Position numbers and translations under genes: made by a program. The notes below the pieces were generated by a model. It searched no databases and had not been told where the DNA came from. It saw only the letters and a list, made by a program, of their open reading frames with translations. A stretch of DNA of 64,000 bases from a virus. This document shows, one piece after another, positions 55,839 through 64,000 of the stretch (positions within the stretch are counted from its first letter, which is position 1; every line of letters starts with the position of its first letter). Where the stretch lies: positions 1 to 64,000 of the IMG/VR virus record IMGVR_UViG_3300013233_000109. One strand, given 5' to 3'.

Positions 55839-56672
55839 TTACTCGAAAAAAGACGTCATATCCAGTGTAAACGGCTGTTCGTACTTATGTCCGCAATCAT
55901 CACACGTAATAGATAATGGTTTAAGATCAGTTTTAGCACGCTCGCTAACAATATGAGATTTGATACCGTTGTAAATAGCTCTCTCACAATTCTGTAGATA
56001 CGCTAAAATATGTTCTGGATCATCCACTACGGCACCCGGTACAGCTATATTACTAATATTTTTCACAAGCGTATCTAGTGTGTATTTAGAGACTTTTTTA
56101 AATGCGTCCGATAACAGTTTAATACGCTCCTTCTCAGGAAGTGTATCATCTTGCTTAACAATCATTTGCTGTAATTGCTGTTCTTCAAATTGAATCTGAT
56201 TATTCTCATTCATCTCGAAATAAGTTAACGGTTTAAAAGTAACAGAAATATCACCAGCATCAAACGTATTATGATAATCTGGCGAATGTAAATTATCTAG
56301 CACATCGTGTAAATTTAGTTCATAATCGGACATTTCGTTGCATTCGGGGCAAGTAGTGCTAATCTCCATATTATGTGAGAAGCTAGCTATACGTATCGCA
56401 GCTAATATAGCAGTAATATCAATGCTCGGCATTTGCCACGGATCAATTATACTAGGAATACAGCTTTTAATAACATCAACTAGTGCTGAACCATTGAATA
56501 GTGCATCTGGGGTTCGATAAGTAATTTCGTCCAATGATGTCATAGGATAAACAGGCAGTTCTTTCGTCTCGGGCATATCTAACGTACCCTCGGGATAAAA
56601 GCTACCTTTGCTCGGTAGTGCTAGGTGTATTGCTGGTTTGCGGAAGTAGCCCGCTAGTGGATTTTCATTCAT
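55839..56672 (-). CDS. gp26: Baseplate hub protein gp26-like
   Basis: 277 aa. The N-terminal region (LALPSKGSFYPEG, LPVYPMTSLDEITYRTPDALFNG, CIPSIIDPWQMPSIDITAI) is the conserved start of the cyanophage-type gp26 hub protein. Two CxxC pairs (TCPECNE near 106 and TCDDCGH near 263) look like a zinc site. gp26 is needed for assembly of the central hub that holds the tape measure. It is transcribed away from the tape measure gene from a late promoter that faces the one for that gene. Confidence 0.78.
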   Translation of the reverse strand: MNENPLAGYFRKPAIHLALPSKGSFYPEGTLDMPETKELPVYPMTSLDEITYRTPDALFNGSALVDVIKSCIPSIIDPWQMPSIDITAILAAIRIASFSHNMEISTTCPECNEMSDYELNLHDVLDNLHSPDYHNTFDAGDISVTFKPLTYFEMNENNQIQFEEQQLQQMIVKQDDTLPEKERIKLLSDAFKKVSKYTLDTLVKNISNIAVPGAVVDDPEHILAYLQNCERAIYNGIKSHIVSERAKTDLKPLSITCDDCGHKYEQPFTLDMTSFFE

Positions 56673-56683
56673 TTTTTAATGTC

Positions 56684-56691
56684 CATAAATA
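56684..56691 (+). promoter_or_regulatory. Late promoter for the tape measure gene
   Basis: CATAAATA with predicted +1 at 56697, giving a 26-base leader with an AGGGA ribosome site before GTG 56723. It faces the - strand box at 56703-56710 and shares its predicted +1. Confidence 0.75.
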
Positions 56692-56702
56692 GTGTATATG
56701 AG

Positions 56703-56710
56703 TATTTATA
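56703..56710 (-). promoter_or_regulatory. Late promoter for gp26
   Basis: A perfect TATAAATA on the - strand, predicted +1 at 56697 and a 25-base leader to ATG 56672. It lies inside the start of the opposite transcript. Confidence 0.75.
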
Positions 56711-56722
56711 GGGATAAAACAC

Positions 56723-58975
56723 GTGGATGATATAAACGACCAAGCTGAAGAATTCATCGAGATGATGACTGAAATGTTGCGCGATCCGCAAGTATCAGCA
56801 GCTGAATTAAATAGCAAATTCAGAGAATTATCATCTGGCTCCGGGAATACTAGCAGCAATCTTCAAAAGTTAGGCGATGCTGCTGACGAGTTAACAGGCT
56901 CGATGTCGCAAACATTGAAAGCATTAGGATCCGGTAATACAGAATTCACACAGCTAAATGGTCTAGTAGAGTCGGTTGGATCAGCACTTTCTGGGCTGCT
57001 AGGAAAAATACCACTAGTAGGAGTGGCACTCGAAGCAATGGGCGAAGGTGCCACTGAAGCATTTACTTATGCTATAGAACAAGCACAAATGGGCTATTCA
57101 TCATTTATTGAATTAAGTAAAGCTGGTGTAATCGGAGCCGAAGGTGTAACAGGATTAGGTCACGCAGCCGGGCAAACTGGCATACCGCTAGCAACATTAA
57201 CAAAACTATTAGGCGAAAACACAAAAACAATGGCAATGTTTGGCGGATCTGCTTTAGCAGGTGCCAAACATTTCACTGATACTATGACAGTAATGCGCAC
57301 AGGAGTAGAAACTGAATTGCGTAACCTAGGTTTCTCAACTGAAGAAATCGGCGAAACTATAATAGAATTTAAGAAACAACAAATAATGCTTGGACTACGC
57401 AGTAGTATGTCTGACAGAGAAACCGCTTTAGCAGCCAAAGAACTAGGCATAGAATTAGACTTAGTTGCTAAGTTAACAGGTGTTAGCAGAAAAGAGCAGC
57501 TGGGCATGCGAGAAGCAGCATTATCCGAAGCGAGATTTAACTCATCTTTGCAACTAAAGTACACAAAAAAGCAAGGAGACAACCTCCAGGCGTTTAACGC
57601 TAAATTACTAAGTTTAGGATTAGATGGTGTAGCTAATGGTATGCGAGATTTAACATCGGGATTTATTACAACCGAGGCGTCTCAGCAATTATTCATATCA
57701 TCAAGTGGCAAAGCAGCAGATATAATTAACAGTGTTGCCAAAGGATCGATATCATTAAATAAAGGAATAGAGCAGTTACGATTAGCCACTAAAGGAACCT
57801 ACCAAGCTCAGCTTAATTTATCACTAGCATCAGGTGACCAAGCAGGTGTATTTATTAAACAAATCGAAGCATCAAAATTGCAAGGTGCCTCGTCAACTAA
57901 ATTAGCCGAAATAGACGCAAAAATAGCACAAGATAAACAAAAAAATTCAAAAACAACAGATAAAAATACTAAGAAATTAAACTCGTCTGTAGTTAACCTT
58001 GAAACTACAGCAGCAAGAATAAATGAATTATTTCTAACCACAGCAGCTGGACCTATTGCGATCAAATCATTTAGCGACGGTCTTGACTTACTAACCGCTA
58101 AGATTAGCGATATTCTCGGTATTGAAAATAATACGCGAACACAAATCGAACAACATGCAGCTATGGCATCATACGGAGTTGATCGGGTTAGGGGCGAAGA
58201 TATTCAAAGTACAAGTAGTATTACTAATGAACAACAGCAAATTGTAAACGCATCCAATAGTTTAAAATCATCAATTGAGTTAATGACGCAACAACTAGCA
58301 GATGAAAAAGAAAAAACTAACGCAAATTCTAGTGTCATTAAAGGATTAACAGAAGGGATAGAACAACAGCGACAGACATTGCTGCAAGTTAGTGTTAAAA
58401 AAGCTAACTTCGAAGAAACAAGTAAAAAATCAGCCTACGAAATATTTAGTAAATTTGCAGCCGAAAATAGAAAAAACGATATATTTCATTCAACTGAAAT
58501 GAAATCGTTTATCAGCGAAGCAGGGCTGTCAGGCTCATACGGCCCTGAGAAACAAAAAATAATGGAATCCATAATACAAAAATCAATGGATCGCGGAGAA
58601 GAAGGTATATGGACTAAAAATAAAAGTTGGCTTGAGAAGAATATCAACAATGATTATAATATGCCTAGTAGTGTAATCAAAGCACTGCAAGGAGTCAAGG
58701 CACTAGGTGTATCAGCGCCAAAGTCAGTTATAGAGAAGCAAGAAAAACACAAAATTGAAATAATCAAAGATGCCACTAAAGCAGCTACACAAGCAACACA
58801 AGCAAATAACACGCAACCTAACGATATGCTAGCAAAAGAAATGAAAGAAGCTAATAAAGAATTGATATCAAATGGCAAGCAAAATATAACAATGTTATCT
58901 ACGCTAGATAGAACCGTGAGAGACTTAGTATTAGCAACTAACAAGCAAACACAGCTAATTGGCAATATCAGTTAA
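56723..58975 (+). CDS. Tail tape measure protein (gp29-like)
   Basis: 750 aa, GTG start with AGGGA 8 bases upstream. Mostly helical, with a glycine- and alanine-rich hydrophobic stretch at about 70-125 (LVESVGSALSGLLGKIPLVG, ALEAMGEGATEAF) and long coiled coils in the second half, as in tape measure proteins that fill the tail tube and set its length. T4 gp29 has 590 aa; the longer form here would predict a longer tail if spacing per residue is the same. The neighbours gp26 and gp51-like support this call. Confidence 0.8.
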   Translation: MDDINDQAEEFIEMMTEMLRDPQVSAAELNSKFRELSSGSGNTSSNLQKLGDAADELTGSMSQTLKALGSGNTEFTQLNGLVESVGSALSGLLGKIPLVGVALEAMGEGATEAFTYAIEQAQMGYSSFIELSKAGVIGAEGVTGLGHAAGQTGIPLATLTKLLGENTKTMAMFGGSALAGAKHFTDTMTVMRTGVETELRNLGFSTEEIGETIIEFKKQQIMLGLRSSMSDRETALAAKELGIELDLVAKLTGVSRKEQLGMREAALSEARFNSSLQLKYTKKQGDNLQAFNAKLLSLGLDGVANGMRDLTSGFITTEASQQLFISSSGKAADIINSVAKGSISLNKGIEQLRLATKGTYQAQLNLSLASGDQAGVFIKQIEASKLQGASSTKLAEIDAKIAQDKQKNSKTTDKNTKKLNSSVVNLETTAARINELFLTTAAGPIAIKSFSDGLDLLTAKISDILGIENNTRTQIEQHAAMASYGVDRVRGEDIQSTSSITNEQQQIVNASNSLKSSIELMTQQLADEKEKTNANSSVIKGLTEGIEQQRQTLLQVSVKKANFEETSKKSAYEIFSKFAAENRKNDIFHSTEMKSFISEAGLSGSYGPEKQKIMESIIQKSMDRGEEGIWTKNKSWLEKNINNDYNMPSSVIKALQGVKALGVSAPKSVIEKQEKHKIEIIKDATKAATQATQANNTQPNDMLAKEMKEANKELISNGKQNITMLSTLDRTVRDLVLATNKQTQLIGNIS

Positions 58976-58997
58976 TAAATCTTAAACGTTTTAAATC

Positions 58998-59005
58998 CAT
59001 AAATA
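58998..59005 (+). promoter_or_regulatory. T4-type late promoter for the portal gene
   Basis: CATAAATA, predicted +1 near 59011, a 28-base leader and AGGA 8 bases before ATG 59039. Confidence 0.75.
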
Positions 59006-59038
59006 GCAATAACATATAAAACATTTAGGATTTTAATA

Positions 59039-60748
59039 ATGGCTAGTAAAAGCAAAACCGGGTGGAAAAAGTATTTCAAAGTAGCAAACTCCGCAGGGAC
59101 AATGAGCCCAATTAGTGGATCACTGCAGCAAAACAGCGCAACATTTCGCAATTATCAAAGTAATCTGCCAGAAGTATACACCGGTCACCCAAACCGCCTC
59201 GAACGATATAACCAATACGAGACAATGGATATTGATAGTGAGATTAATGCTTGTCTAGATATTATTGCTGAATTTAGTACGCAAATAAACGAACAAAACA
59301 ATACAGCATTTGATATAACATATAACGAAAAAGCCTCAGACAACGAAATAAAAATTCTAACCGATAACCTAAAACAATGGGTCAAATTAAATCAATTTGA
59401 CAAAAGAATGTTTAAATTATTCCGTAATACAATTAAATACGGTGATCAAGTATTCATACGCGACCCGGAAACATTCGAATTAAGCTGGGTAGAAACTAAT
59501 AAAATAATACGTGTGATTGTAAACGAAAGCGAAGGCAAAAAACCTGAGCAATATATTGTTCAGGACATTAATCCAAATTTCGAAAATCTAACAGTAGCAG
59601 CAAAAACAACAAGTGATTTCCAAAGTAACCCAGTAGGTGGTGGTTATACAGCTCCACAAACTATATCACAAACAGGCGGTGGTGAACAAGGTGGATCACG
59701 TTTCACAGCCGGTCCAACAGAATCGTGTATTGACGCCGAGCATATTATTCATTTAAGTTTAACCGAAGGACTAGATTATCACTGGCCGTTTGGACAATCG
59801 ATATTAGAAAACATATTTAAAGTATATAAACAAAAGGAATTACTCGAAGACGCTATTCTAATATATCGTATACAGAGAGCACCAGAGCGTAGAGTGTTCT
59901 ATATAGACACAGGAAATATGCCAAGTCATTTAGCGATGGGGTTTGTTGAGCGTGTTAAAAATGAGATATACCAGCGTAGGATACCGTCACAAAGCGGTGG
60001 GCAGAACGCAATGGATGCTAGTTACAATCCAATTTCAATGAACGAAGACTATTTTTTTCCCCAGAACGCAGACGGAAGAGGCAGTAAAGTAGACGTATTA
60101 CCGGGTGGACAAAACCTATCCGAGATTGATGATCTACGTTATTTCAACAACAAAATGGCACGTGGACTACGTGTGCCAAGTAGTTATCTACCTAGCGGAC
60201 CAGATGACAGTGCTGATTCAAGCAGCCATGGTGATGGACGCTTAGGGACAGCACTAATACAAGAATTTAGATTCAATCAGTACTGTGAACGTTTACAAAA
60301 TCACATTATAACTAATTTAAATGAAGAATTTAAGATGTTCTTACGTTGGAGAGGATATAATATAGATGCTAGTATATTCGATTTAGCATTCAACAAGCCG
60401 CAGAACTTCGCAAGTTACAGACAATCAGAGTTAGATACAGCACGTATTGGTAATTTCGGTAGTGTAGCAGAAGTGCCGTATTTGTCTAAACGTTTTGCGT
60501 TACAGCGTTTTATGGGACTAACAGAGGCAGAAATGTTGGAAAATGAGGAATTGTGGAGAGCAGAAAATCTCGAGCAAGATGCTACAGAAGCAGCAGGAGC
60601 CGATATGCGCAGTGTAGGCGCAGGCCCAGGGGATTTCGCAGCAGATGCCGAAACAATGGATGATTTTGATGCGGATGATTTAGATGACGAGATGGAAGAT
60701 TTCGATGCTGACATTCCCGGACCAGTAGATGACGCAGAGGAATCATAA
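59039..60748 (+). CDS. gp20: Portal vertex protein gp20
   Basis: 569 aa (T4 gp20: 524). Standard T4-type portal: YETMDIDSEINACLDIIAEF, KLFRNTIKYGDQVFIRDPE, SLTEGLDYHWPFGQSILENI, RIQRAPERRVFYIDTGNMP, ARGLRVPSSYLPSG. A dodecamer forms the DNA entry channel of the head. The last 50 residues are strongly acidic (DDFDADDLDDEMEDFD) and do not occur in T4. The stop TAA is inside the late promoter of the next gene. Confidence 0.97.
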   Translation: MASKSKTGWKKYFKVANSAGTMSPISGSLQQNSATFRNYQSNLPEVYTGHPNRLERYNQYETMDIDSEINACLDIIAEFSTQINEQNNTAFDITYNEKASDNEIKILTDNLKQWVKLNQFDKRMFKLFRNTIKYGDQVFIRDPETFELSWVETNKIIRVIVNESEGKKPEQYIVQDINPNFENLTVAAKTTSDFQSNPVGGGYTAPQTISQTGGGEQGGSRFTAGPTESCIDAEHIIHLSLTEGLDYHWPFGQSILENIFKVYKQKELLEDAILIYRIQRAPERRVFYIDTGNMPSHLAMGFVERVKNEIYQRRIPSQSGGQNAMDASYNPISMNEDYFFPQNADGRGSKVDVLPGGQNLSEIDDLRYFNNKMARGLRVPSSYLPSGPDDSADSSSHGDGRLGTALIQEFRFNQYCERLQNHIITNLNEEFKMFLRWRGYNIDASIFDLAFNKPQNFASYRQSELDTARIGNFGSVAEVPYLSKRFALQRFMGLTEAEMLENEELWRAENLEQDATEAAGADMRSVGAGPGDFAADAETMDDFDADDLDDEMEDFDADIPGPVDDAEES

Positions 60749-60751
60749 ATA
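60744..60751 (+). promoter_or_regulatory. Late promoter with 5-nt spacing to the ATG
   Basis: CATAAATA overlapping the gp20 stop, exactly 5 bases before ATG 60757. It may add a second start of transcription for the prohead core genes. Confidence 0.65.
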
Positions 60752-60756
60752 ATACT

Positions 60757-61002
60757 ATGAACGATTTAACTAATTTAAAAAAGAATGCAGGAATAACAGA
60801 ATCAAACGTAGATTTAAATCCTATTGTAGCAATTATACCAAACGGTAACGGACATGCAGACACTGGATTACCGTTAGATGGAAAGACTCCATTGTATTTA
60901 ATGCGAGATAGCGATGTAAACGGGTTAATTATTTCAACTGACCCGATTACGCCTGAATTGCAATCTAGATTAATTAAACAACATAGTAAGTGGCAGAGAT
61001 AA
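60757..61002 (+). CDS. Small hypothetical protein, head gene cluster
   Basis: 81 aa, no recognised family. It lies in the position of small prohead core genes (T4 67/68) between portal and protease. The sequence has IVAIIPNGNG and a hydrophilic C-terminus. Its TAA overlaps the ATG of the next gene (TAATG). Confidence 0.72.
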   Translation: MNDLTNLKKNAGITESNVDLNPIVAIIPNGNGHADTGLPLDGKTPLYLMRDSDVNGLIISTDPITPELQSRLIKQHSKWQR

Positions 61003-61226
61003 TGATACTCACAGAATTATTTGACCCTGCTATTGAGGGCTATCAGTCAACAGATGACGATAACAGTCAGCAACAATCTTACAACATGAGAAAAACACGA
61101 TTGACATTAATGCAGCTTAATAAGATGCGCAATATCAATGACGTGCGAAACTATGAAATGAAAGTAAAGTTAAAATCAATCCAAGCACAATACGGCGCAC
61201 AAGCAGAAAGCGACGAGCCATTCTAG
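61002..61226 (+). CDS. Small hypothetical protein, head gene cluster
   Basis: 74 aa from ATG 61002, which overlaps the stop of the previous gene; a GTG at 60990 is less likely. The sequence is polar and helical (MRKTRLTLMQLNKMRNINDV) with an acidic end. It may be a prohead core component (inference from position). Confidence 0.72.
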   Translation: MILTELFDPAIEGYQSTDDDNSQQQSYNMRKTRLTLMQLNKMRNINDVRNYEMKVKLKSIQAQYGAQAESDEPF

Positions 61227-61230
61227 AATC

Positions 61231-61286
61231 CCTCTAAAAAACCCTTTATTGGCCTTTTTTCGTTATAAAAACCCACTATAATAGTG
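61231..61286 (+). promoter_or_regulatory. Short intergenic region with a weak hairpin and a TATAAT element
   Basis: AAAAAACC (61236-61243) can pair with GG...TTTTTT (61251-61260, 2-base bulge), a weak terminator. Beyond it the near-palindrome CACTATAATAGTG (61274-61286) holds a perfect -10 box TATAAT without a good -35 box. It may be a start point for the core genes at 61345 onward. AGGAG precedes that ATG. Confidence 0.4.
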
Positions 61287-61344
61287 TAACCTGTTAAATA
61301 AGACTATAACAAGTTATAACACACTAAATTTAGGAGATGGTTAA

Positions 61345-62178
61345 ATGAACAAGTTTGAGAAATTAATTGAATACGTCATTAATGACGAAACAGCAAAAGC
61401 GGAAGAATTATTCCATGATATCGTAGTTGAGAAATCACGCGGTATTTACGAAGGTCTTATGGATATGGAAGAGATGGGTGGCGATGCTGCTGATTCATAC
61501 CAGTCAGATATTTCAGCAGACGAAATTGGCGAAGGCGAAGATGATATGGAAATGTCAGCAGAACCAGAAATGGGCGACGAATACGCAGATGACGAAATGT
61601 CAATGGACGGTGACGTATCAGATGAAAACATTGAAGATCGTGTTGTAGACTTAGAAGACAAGTTAGACGATTTAATGGCTGAATTCAACGAGATTATCGG
61701 CGGTGACGAAATGTCAGCAGAACCAGAAATGGCAATGGGCGACGAGTATGCAGATGACGAAATGTCAATGGAACCTGAGATGGAACCACAATACGAGTCA
61801 GCAGACGAAGAATGTGATGATGATGCTGAAGAAGTTACAGAAGAAGACGAAATTGATGAAGCTAACGAACTAGATGAAAACGTTTCTTTAACTAAAGTAA
61901 CTAAAGGTATTTCTAATAGCTCCGAAGCCGAAGGCACTAACAAAACATCAGTTAATGCTAACAACAGCGGTGCTAAAAATTCATCAGCTAAACCAGTTAC
62001 TACCGGCACAAAACCAGCAAATGGCCAACCAACACCATCATACACAGCTGGAACTTCAACTACAGAGCCAAATGAATCAAAGGTTAAAGAACCTAAGAAG
62101 AAAGGTGAAGAAGGCGCTACTAATAAGAAAAGCGTAATCGAAGGCAAGCAACGTAAAACACGTAAGCGTAAAGTTTAA
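61345..62178 (+). CDS. Acidic prohead core protein
   Basis: 277 aa. The N-terminus MNKFEKLIEYVINDETAKAE, then ELFHDIVVEKSRGIYEGLM, is conserved among T4-like marine phages directly before gp21 and is taken as prohead core (gp67/68-like). Residues 40-165 are extremely acidic with repeats (GDEYADDEMSM occurs twice). The C-terminal third is Ser/Asn/Thr-rich and ends with a basic KQRKTRKRKV. Such core proteins are cut by gp21 after head assembly. It has an AGGAG ribosome site. Confidence 0.78.
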   Translation: MNKFEKLIEYVINDETAKAEELFHDIVVEKSRGIYEGLMDMEEMGGDAADSYQSDISADEIGEGEDDMEMSAEPEMGDEYADDEMSMDGDVSDENIEDRVVDLEDKLDDLMAEFNEIIGGDEMSAEPEMAMGDEYADDEMSMEPEMEPQYESADEECDDDAEEVTEEDEIDEANELDENVSLTKVTKGISNSSEAEGTNKTSVNANNSGAKNSSAKPVTTGTKPANGQPTPSYTAGTSTTEPNESKVKEPKKKGEEGATNKKSVIEGKQRKTRKRKV

Positions 62179-62189
62179 CGGTAACTGCT

Positions 62190-62825
62190 ATGAGTTATTT
62201 GAAAGAGAACCTATCATTTGATGCTGCTAAGATTGTCTTAGAATCAGATGGCGATGGTGGCAAAGATTTATACATGAAAGGTATTTTCATCCAAGGGGAT
62301 GTTAAAAATGCTAATCAACGTGTATATCCAGTCAATGAAATCAAATCAGCAGTCGCAACACTAAACGAGCAAATCAAAGGTGACTATTCCGTGTTAGGCG
62401 AAATAGATCACCCAGACGATTTAAAAATCAACCTAGACAGAGTATCGCATCTAATCACAGAAATGTGGATGGACGGTGCTAATGGCTACGGTAAATTAAA
62501 ACTACTACCGACACCAATGGGCGAAACAGTTAAGGCTATGCTAACAGCAGGCGTTAAATTGGGCGTTTCATCTAGAGGCAGCGGCAACGTAAATGAATCT
62601 AACGGTTATGTTAGTGAATTTGAAATCGTCACAGTAGATATCGTTGCTCAACCAAGCGCACCCGGCGCATATCCAGAAGCTATATACGAATCTTTAATGA
62701 ATGTTAAAGGTGGGTATAAGGCATTAGGAATTGCTAAGGAAGTGAGTGAAGATATACGTGCTCAAAGATATTTAAAGTCAGAATTAATTAATGTAATTAA
62801 TAGACTAAAATGGGATAAAAGCTAA
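62190..62825 (+). CDS. gp21: Prohead protease gp21
   Basis: 211 aa (T4 gp21: 212). Serine protease of the herpesvirus-assemblin-like (S77) type: GEIDHPDD with catalytic His74 and LGVSSRGSG with catalytic Ser at about 127-128; NQRVYP before it is also conserved. It matures the head by cutting scaffold and core proteins. It is placed 11 bases after the core gene and 75 before gp22. Confidence 0.95.
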   Translation: MSYLKENLSFDAAKIVLESDGDGGKDLYMKGIFIQGDVKNANQRVYPVNEIKSAVATLNEQIKGDYSVLGEIDHPDDLKINLDRVSHLITEMWMDGANGYGKLKLLPTPMGETVKAMLTAGVKLGVSSRGSGNVNESNGYVSEFEIVTVDIVAQPSAPGAYPEAIYESLMNVKGGYKALGIAKEVSEDIRAQRYLKSELINVINRLKWDKS

Positions 62826-62861
62826 ACACTAGCTTAAAGATTTTGCCGCAAGGTGAAAATG

Positions 62862-62877
62862 CTTATTGAAAAATAAG
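62862..62877 (+). other. GAAA-tetraloop hairpin between gp21 and gp22
   Basis: CTTATT-GAAA-AATAAG, a perfect 6-bp stem with a GNRA loop, just before the AGGAG ribosome site of gp22. It could be an RNA processing or stabilising element that raises gp22 expression; it has no U run, so it is not a terminator. Confidence 0.5.
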
Positions 62878-62900
62878 TTATATTATAGGAGATAAACATT

Positions 62901-63995
62901 ATGTTAGACGCGATTAAACAGTTGCTAGATAACAATGTCATTAACGAAGATACTTCAGTTGAGATCAACGAAGCTTGGGAAAGTAAACTTTCCGAAGCAA
63001 AAGTTGAACTTAAAGCAGAACTAAGAGAAGAGTTCGCAATGAAGTACGAGCATGACAAAACAACAATGGTTGAAGCTCTTGACAAAATGGTAACTGAAGG
63101 TTTAAACCACGAGATTAAAGAATTTGCTGAAGAGAAACAAAATTTAGCAGAAGATCGCGTTAAGTTTAAAAAGCAAATGAATGAAAATTCAACAAAATTT
63201 AATCACTTCATGACAGCTAAGCTAGCTGAAGAGATTAAAGAATTGCGCAAAGACCGTCAGATCCAAAATGAAGGCATGGAAAAATTAGAATCTTTCATTG
63301 CTAAACAACTAGCTAAAGAAATTAACGAATTCGCAGAAGATAAACGCGATATTGTTGAAACTAAGGTTAAGTTAGTAGCAGAAGCAAATAGTCAATTAAC
63401 TAAGTTAAAAGATCGTTTTGTTGCTGAAAGTTCTAAGAAAGTTCAAGCTCACATTAATGTTAAGCTGAAAGAAGAATTAACATCTTTGAATGAAGATATT
63501 AAAGCAGCTCGTCAAAATAGTTTCGGACGTCAAATTTTTGAAGCATTTAGCTCAGAATTTACAAATACGCATTTGAATGAAAATGCTATTATCCGTAACT
63601 TAAAAGGCAAGCTACAAAAGCAAGCTAAAACTATTAAAGAATCGAGAGTTACTGAAGCTAAACTAACAGTATTAGCAGAAAGTAAGAATAAAGAAATCCA
63701 ACGTATTAAAGATACTAACACACGCAGCGAAACATTAACTGACTTGTTAAGCCCTTTAAACGAAGATAAAGCAAAAATCATGAATAGCTTATTAGAAAGT
63801 GTGCAAACTTCACGTTTACAAAATACTTTTGAAAAGTACTTGCCATCTGTTATGGCTAACGATACAAAAGCTAAGCCAAAAGCTAAGCTAACTGAATCAG
63901 TTAGACGCACATCAGAAGGTAATAAGACTGCCAAGCCACAAAACACTGATACAACAAATATTGTTGATATTAAGAAATTGGCAGGGCTTAAATAA
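62901..63995 (+). CDS. gp22: Prohead core scaffold protein gp22
   Basis: 364 aa (T4 gp22: 269). It follows gp21 in the T4 order. Almost entirely charged helix and coiled coil, rich in Glu, Lys and Ala, with LDAIKQLLDNNVINEDTSVE at the start and a repeated IKEF/INEFAED pattern. It ends with NTDTTNIVDIKKLAGLK. It guides capsid assembly and is destroyed by gp21. A strong AGGAG ribosome site is present. The major capsid protein gene gp23 would be expected just past the window end. Confidence 0.92.
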   Translation: MLDAIKQLLDNNVINEDTSVEINEAWESKLSEAKVELKAELREEFAMKYEHDKTTMVEALDKMVTEGLNHEIKEFAEEKQNLAEDRVKFKKQMNENSTKFNHFMTAKLAEEIKELRKDRQIQNEGMEKLESFIAKQLAKEINEFAEDKRDIVETKVKLVAEANSQLTKLKDRFVAESSKKVQAHINVKLKEELTSLNEDIKAARQNSFGRQIFEAFSSEFTNTHLNENAIIRNLKGKLQKQAKTIKESRVTEAKLTVLAESKNKEIQRIKDTNTRSETLTDLLSPLNEDKAKIMNSLLESVQTSRLQNTFEKYLPSVMANDTKAKPKAKLTESVRRTSEGNKTAKPQNTDTTNIVDIKKLAGLK

Positions 63996-64000
63996 ACAGT

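Noticed and set aside
61446-62147. 233-aa Ser-rich ORF on the - strand opposite the acidic core protein
   Set aside because: It is the mirror of the Asp/Glu/Ser-rich coding sequence, with low complexity and no start signal.

Overview
The window is part of the genome of a T4-like myovirus of the cyanophage/pelagiphage type. The host cannot be named from this sequence. The evidence is a set of recognisable T4-type genes: gp20 portal, gp21 protease, gp22 scaffold, gp46/gp47 recombination nuclease, a gp55-type late sigma factor, an endonuclease VII relative, and a long baseplate block (gp6, gp25, gp5, gp53). T4-type late promoters (CATAAATA/TATAAATA) precede many virion genes. The DNA is AT-rich and tightly packed, with many ATGA or TAATG stop/start overlaps. 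No tRNA, rRNA, CRISPR array or insertion sequence was seen.

Layout. (1) 1-2607, + strand: the end of an unidentified gene, two conserved phage proteins, then dihydrofolate reductase and thymidylate synthase (thymidylate supply), closed by a hairpin terminator at 2658-2698. (2) 19302-2753, - strand: one operon of about 16.5 kb behind a near-consensus sigma70 promoter. In order of transcription it encodes a small conserved protein, three GT-A glycosyltransferases, six radical SAM enzymes with extra N-terminal cysteine clusters, several unknowns, a 39-aa peptide, a DUF1289 protein, a NodU/TobZ-type carbamoyltransferase, and a 529-aa protein that looks like duplicated GT-A modules without the DxD metal site. 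This looks like a phage-carried pathway that modifies a sugar, peptide or surface molecule. (3) 25068-19357, - strand: tail-fibre and adhesin genes, including two paralogous fibre proteins (one with an S74 self-cleaving chaperone) and a glycine-rich gp38-like protein. (4) 47796-25086, - strand: baseplate and tail genes, including a 3979-aa virion protein, gp6, gp25, a gp5 spike without lysozyme, a separate protein with an N-terminal lysozyme-like domain, gp53 and a tail-tube/baseplate protein. (5) 47848-53752, + strand: late sigma factor gp55 interrupted by a LAGLIDADG intein, an unknown protein, gp47 and gp46. (6) 53753-55264: an endonuclease VII relative on the - strand, then about 0.9 kb without a gene that starts at a perfect TTGACA-17-TATAAT promoter and is full of hairpins, a candidate giant structured non-coding RNA. 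(7) 55265-63995: a small protein, gp51/gp26-like hub genes, the tape measure protein, portal, prohead core, protease and scaffold.

Regulation follows function. Sigma70-type promoters with exact 17-bp spacing drive the radical SAM/glycosyltransferase operon, the gp55 gene and the candidate ncRNA. ATAAATA-type late promoters lie before virion genes. At five genes the late box ends exactly 5 nt before the ATG, which would put the T4-style +1 on the A of the start codon (leaderless mRNA). Between gp26 and the tape measure gene two late boxes face each other and predict the same +1 base.
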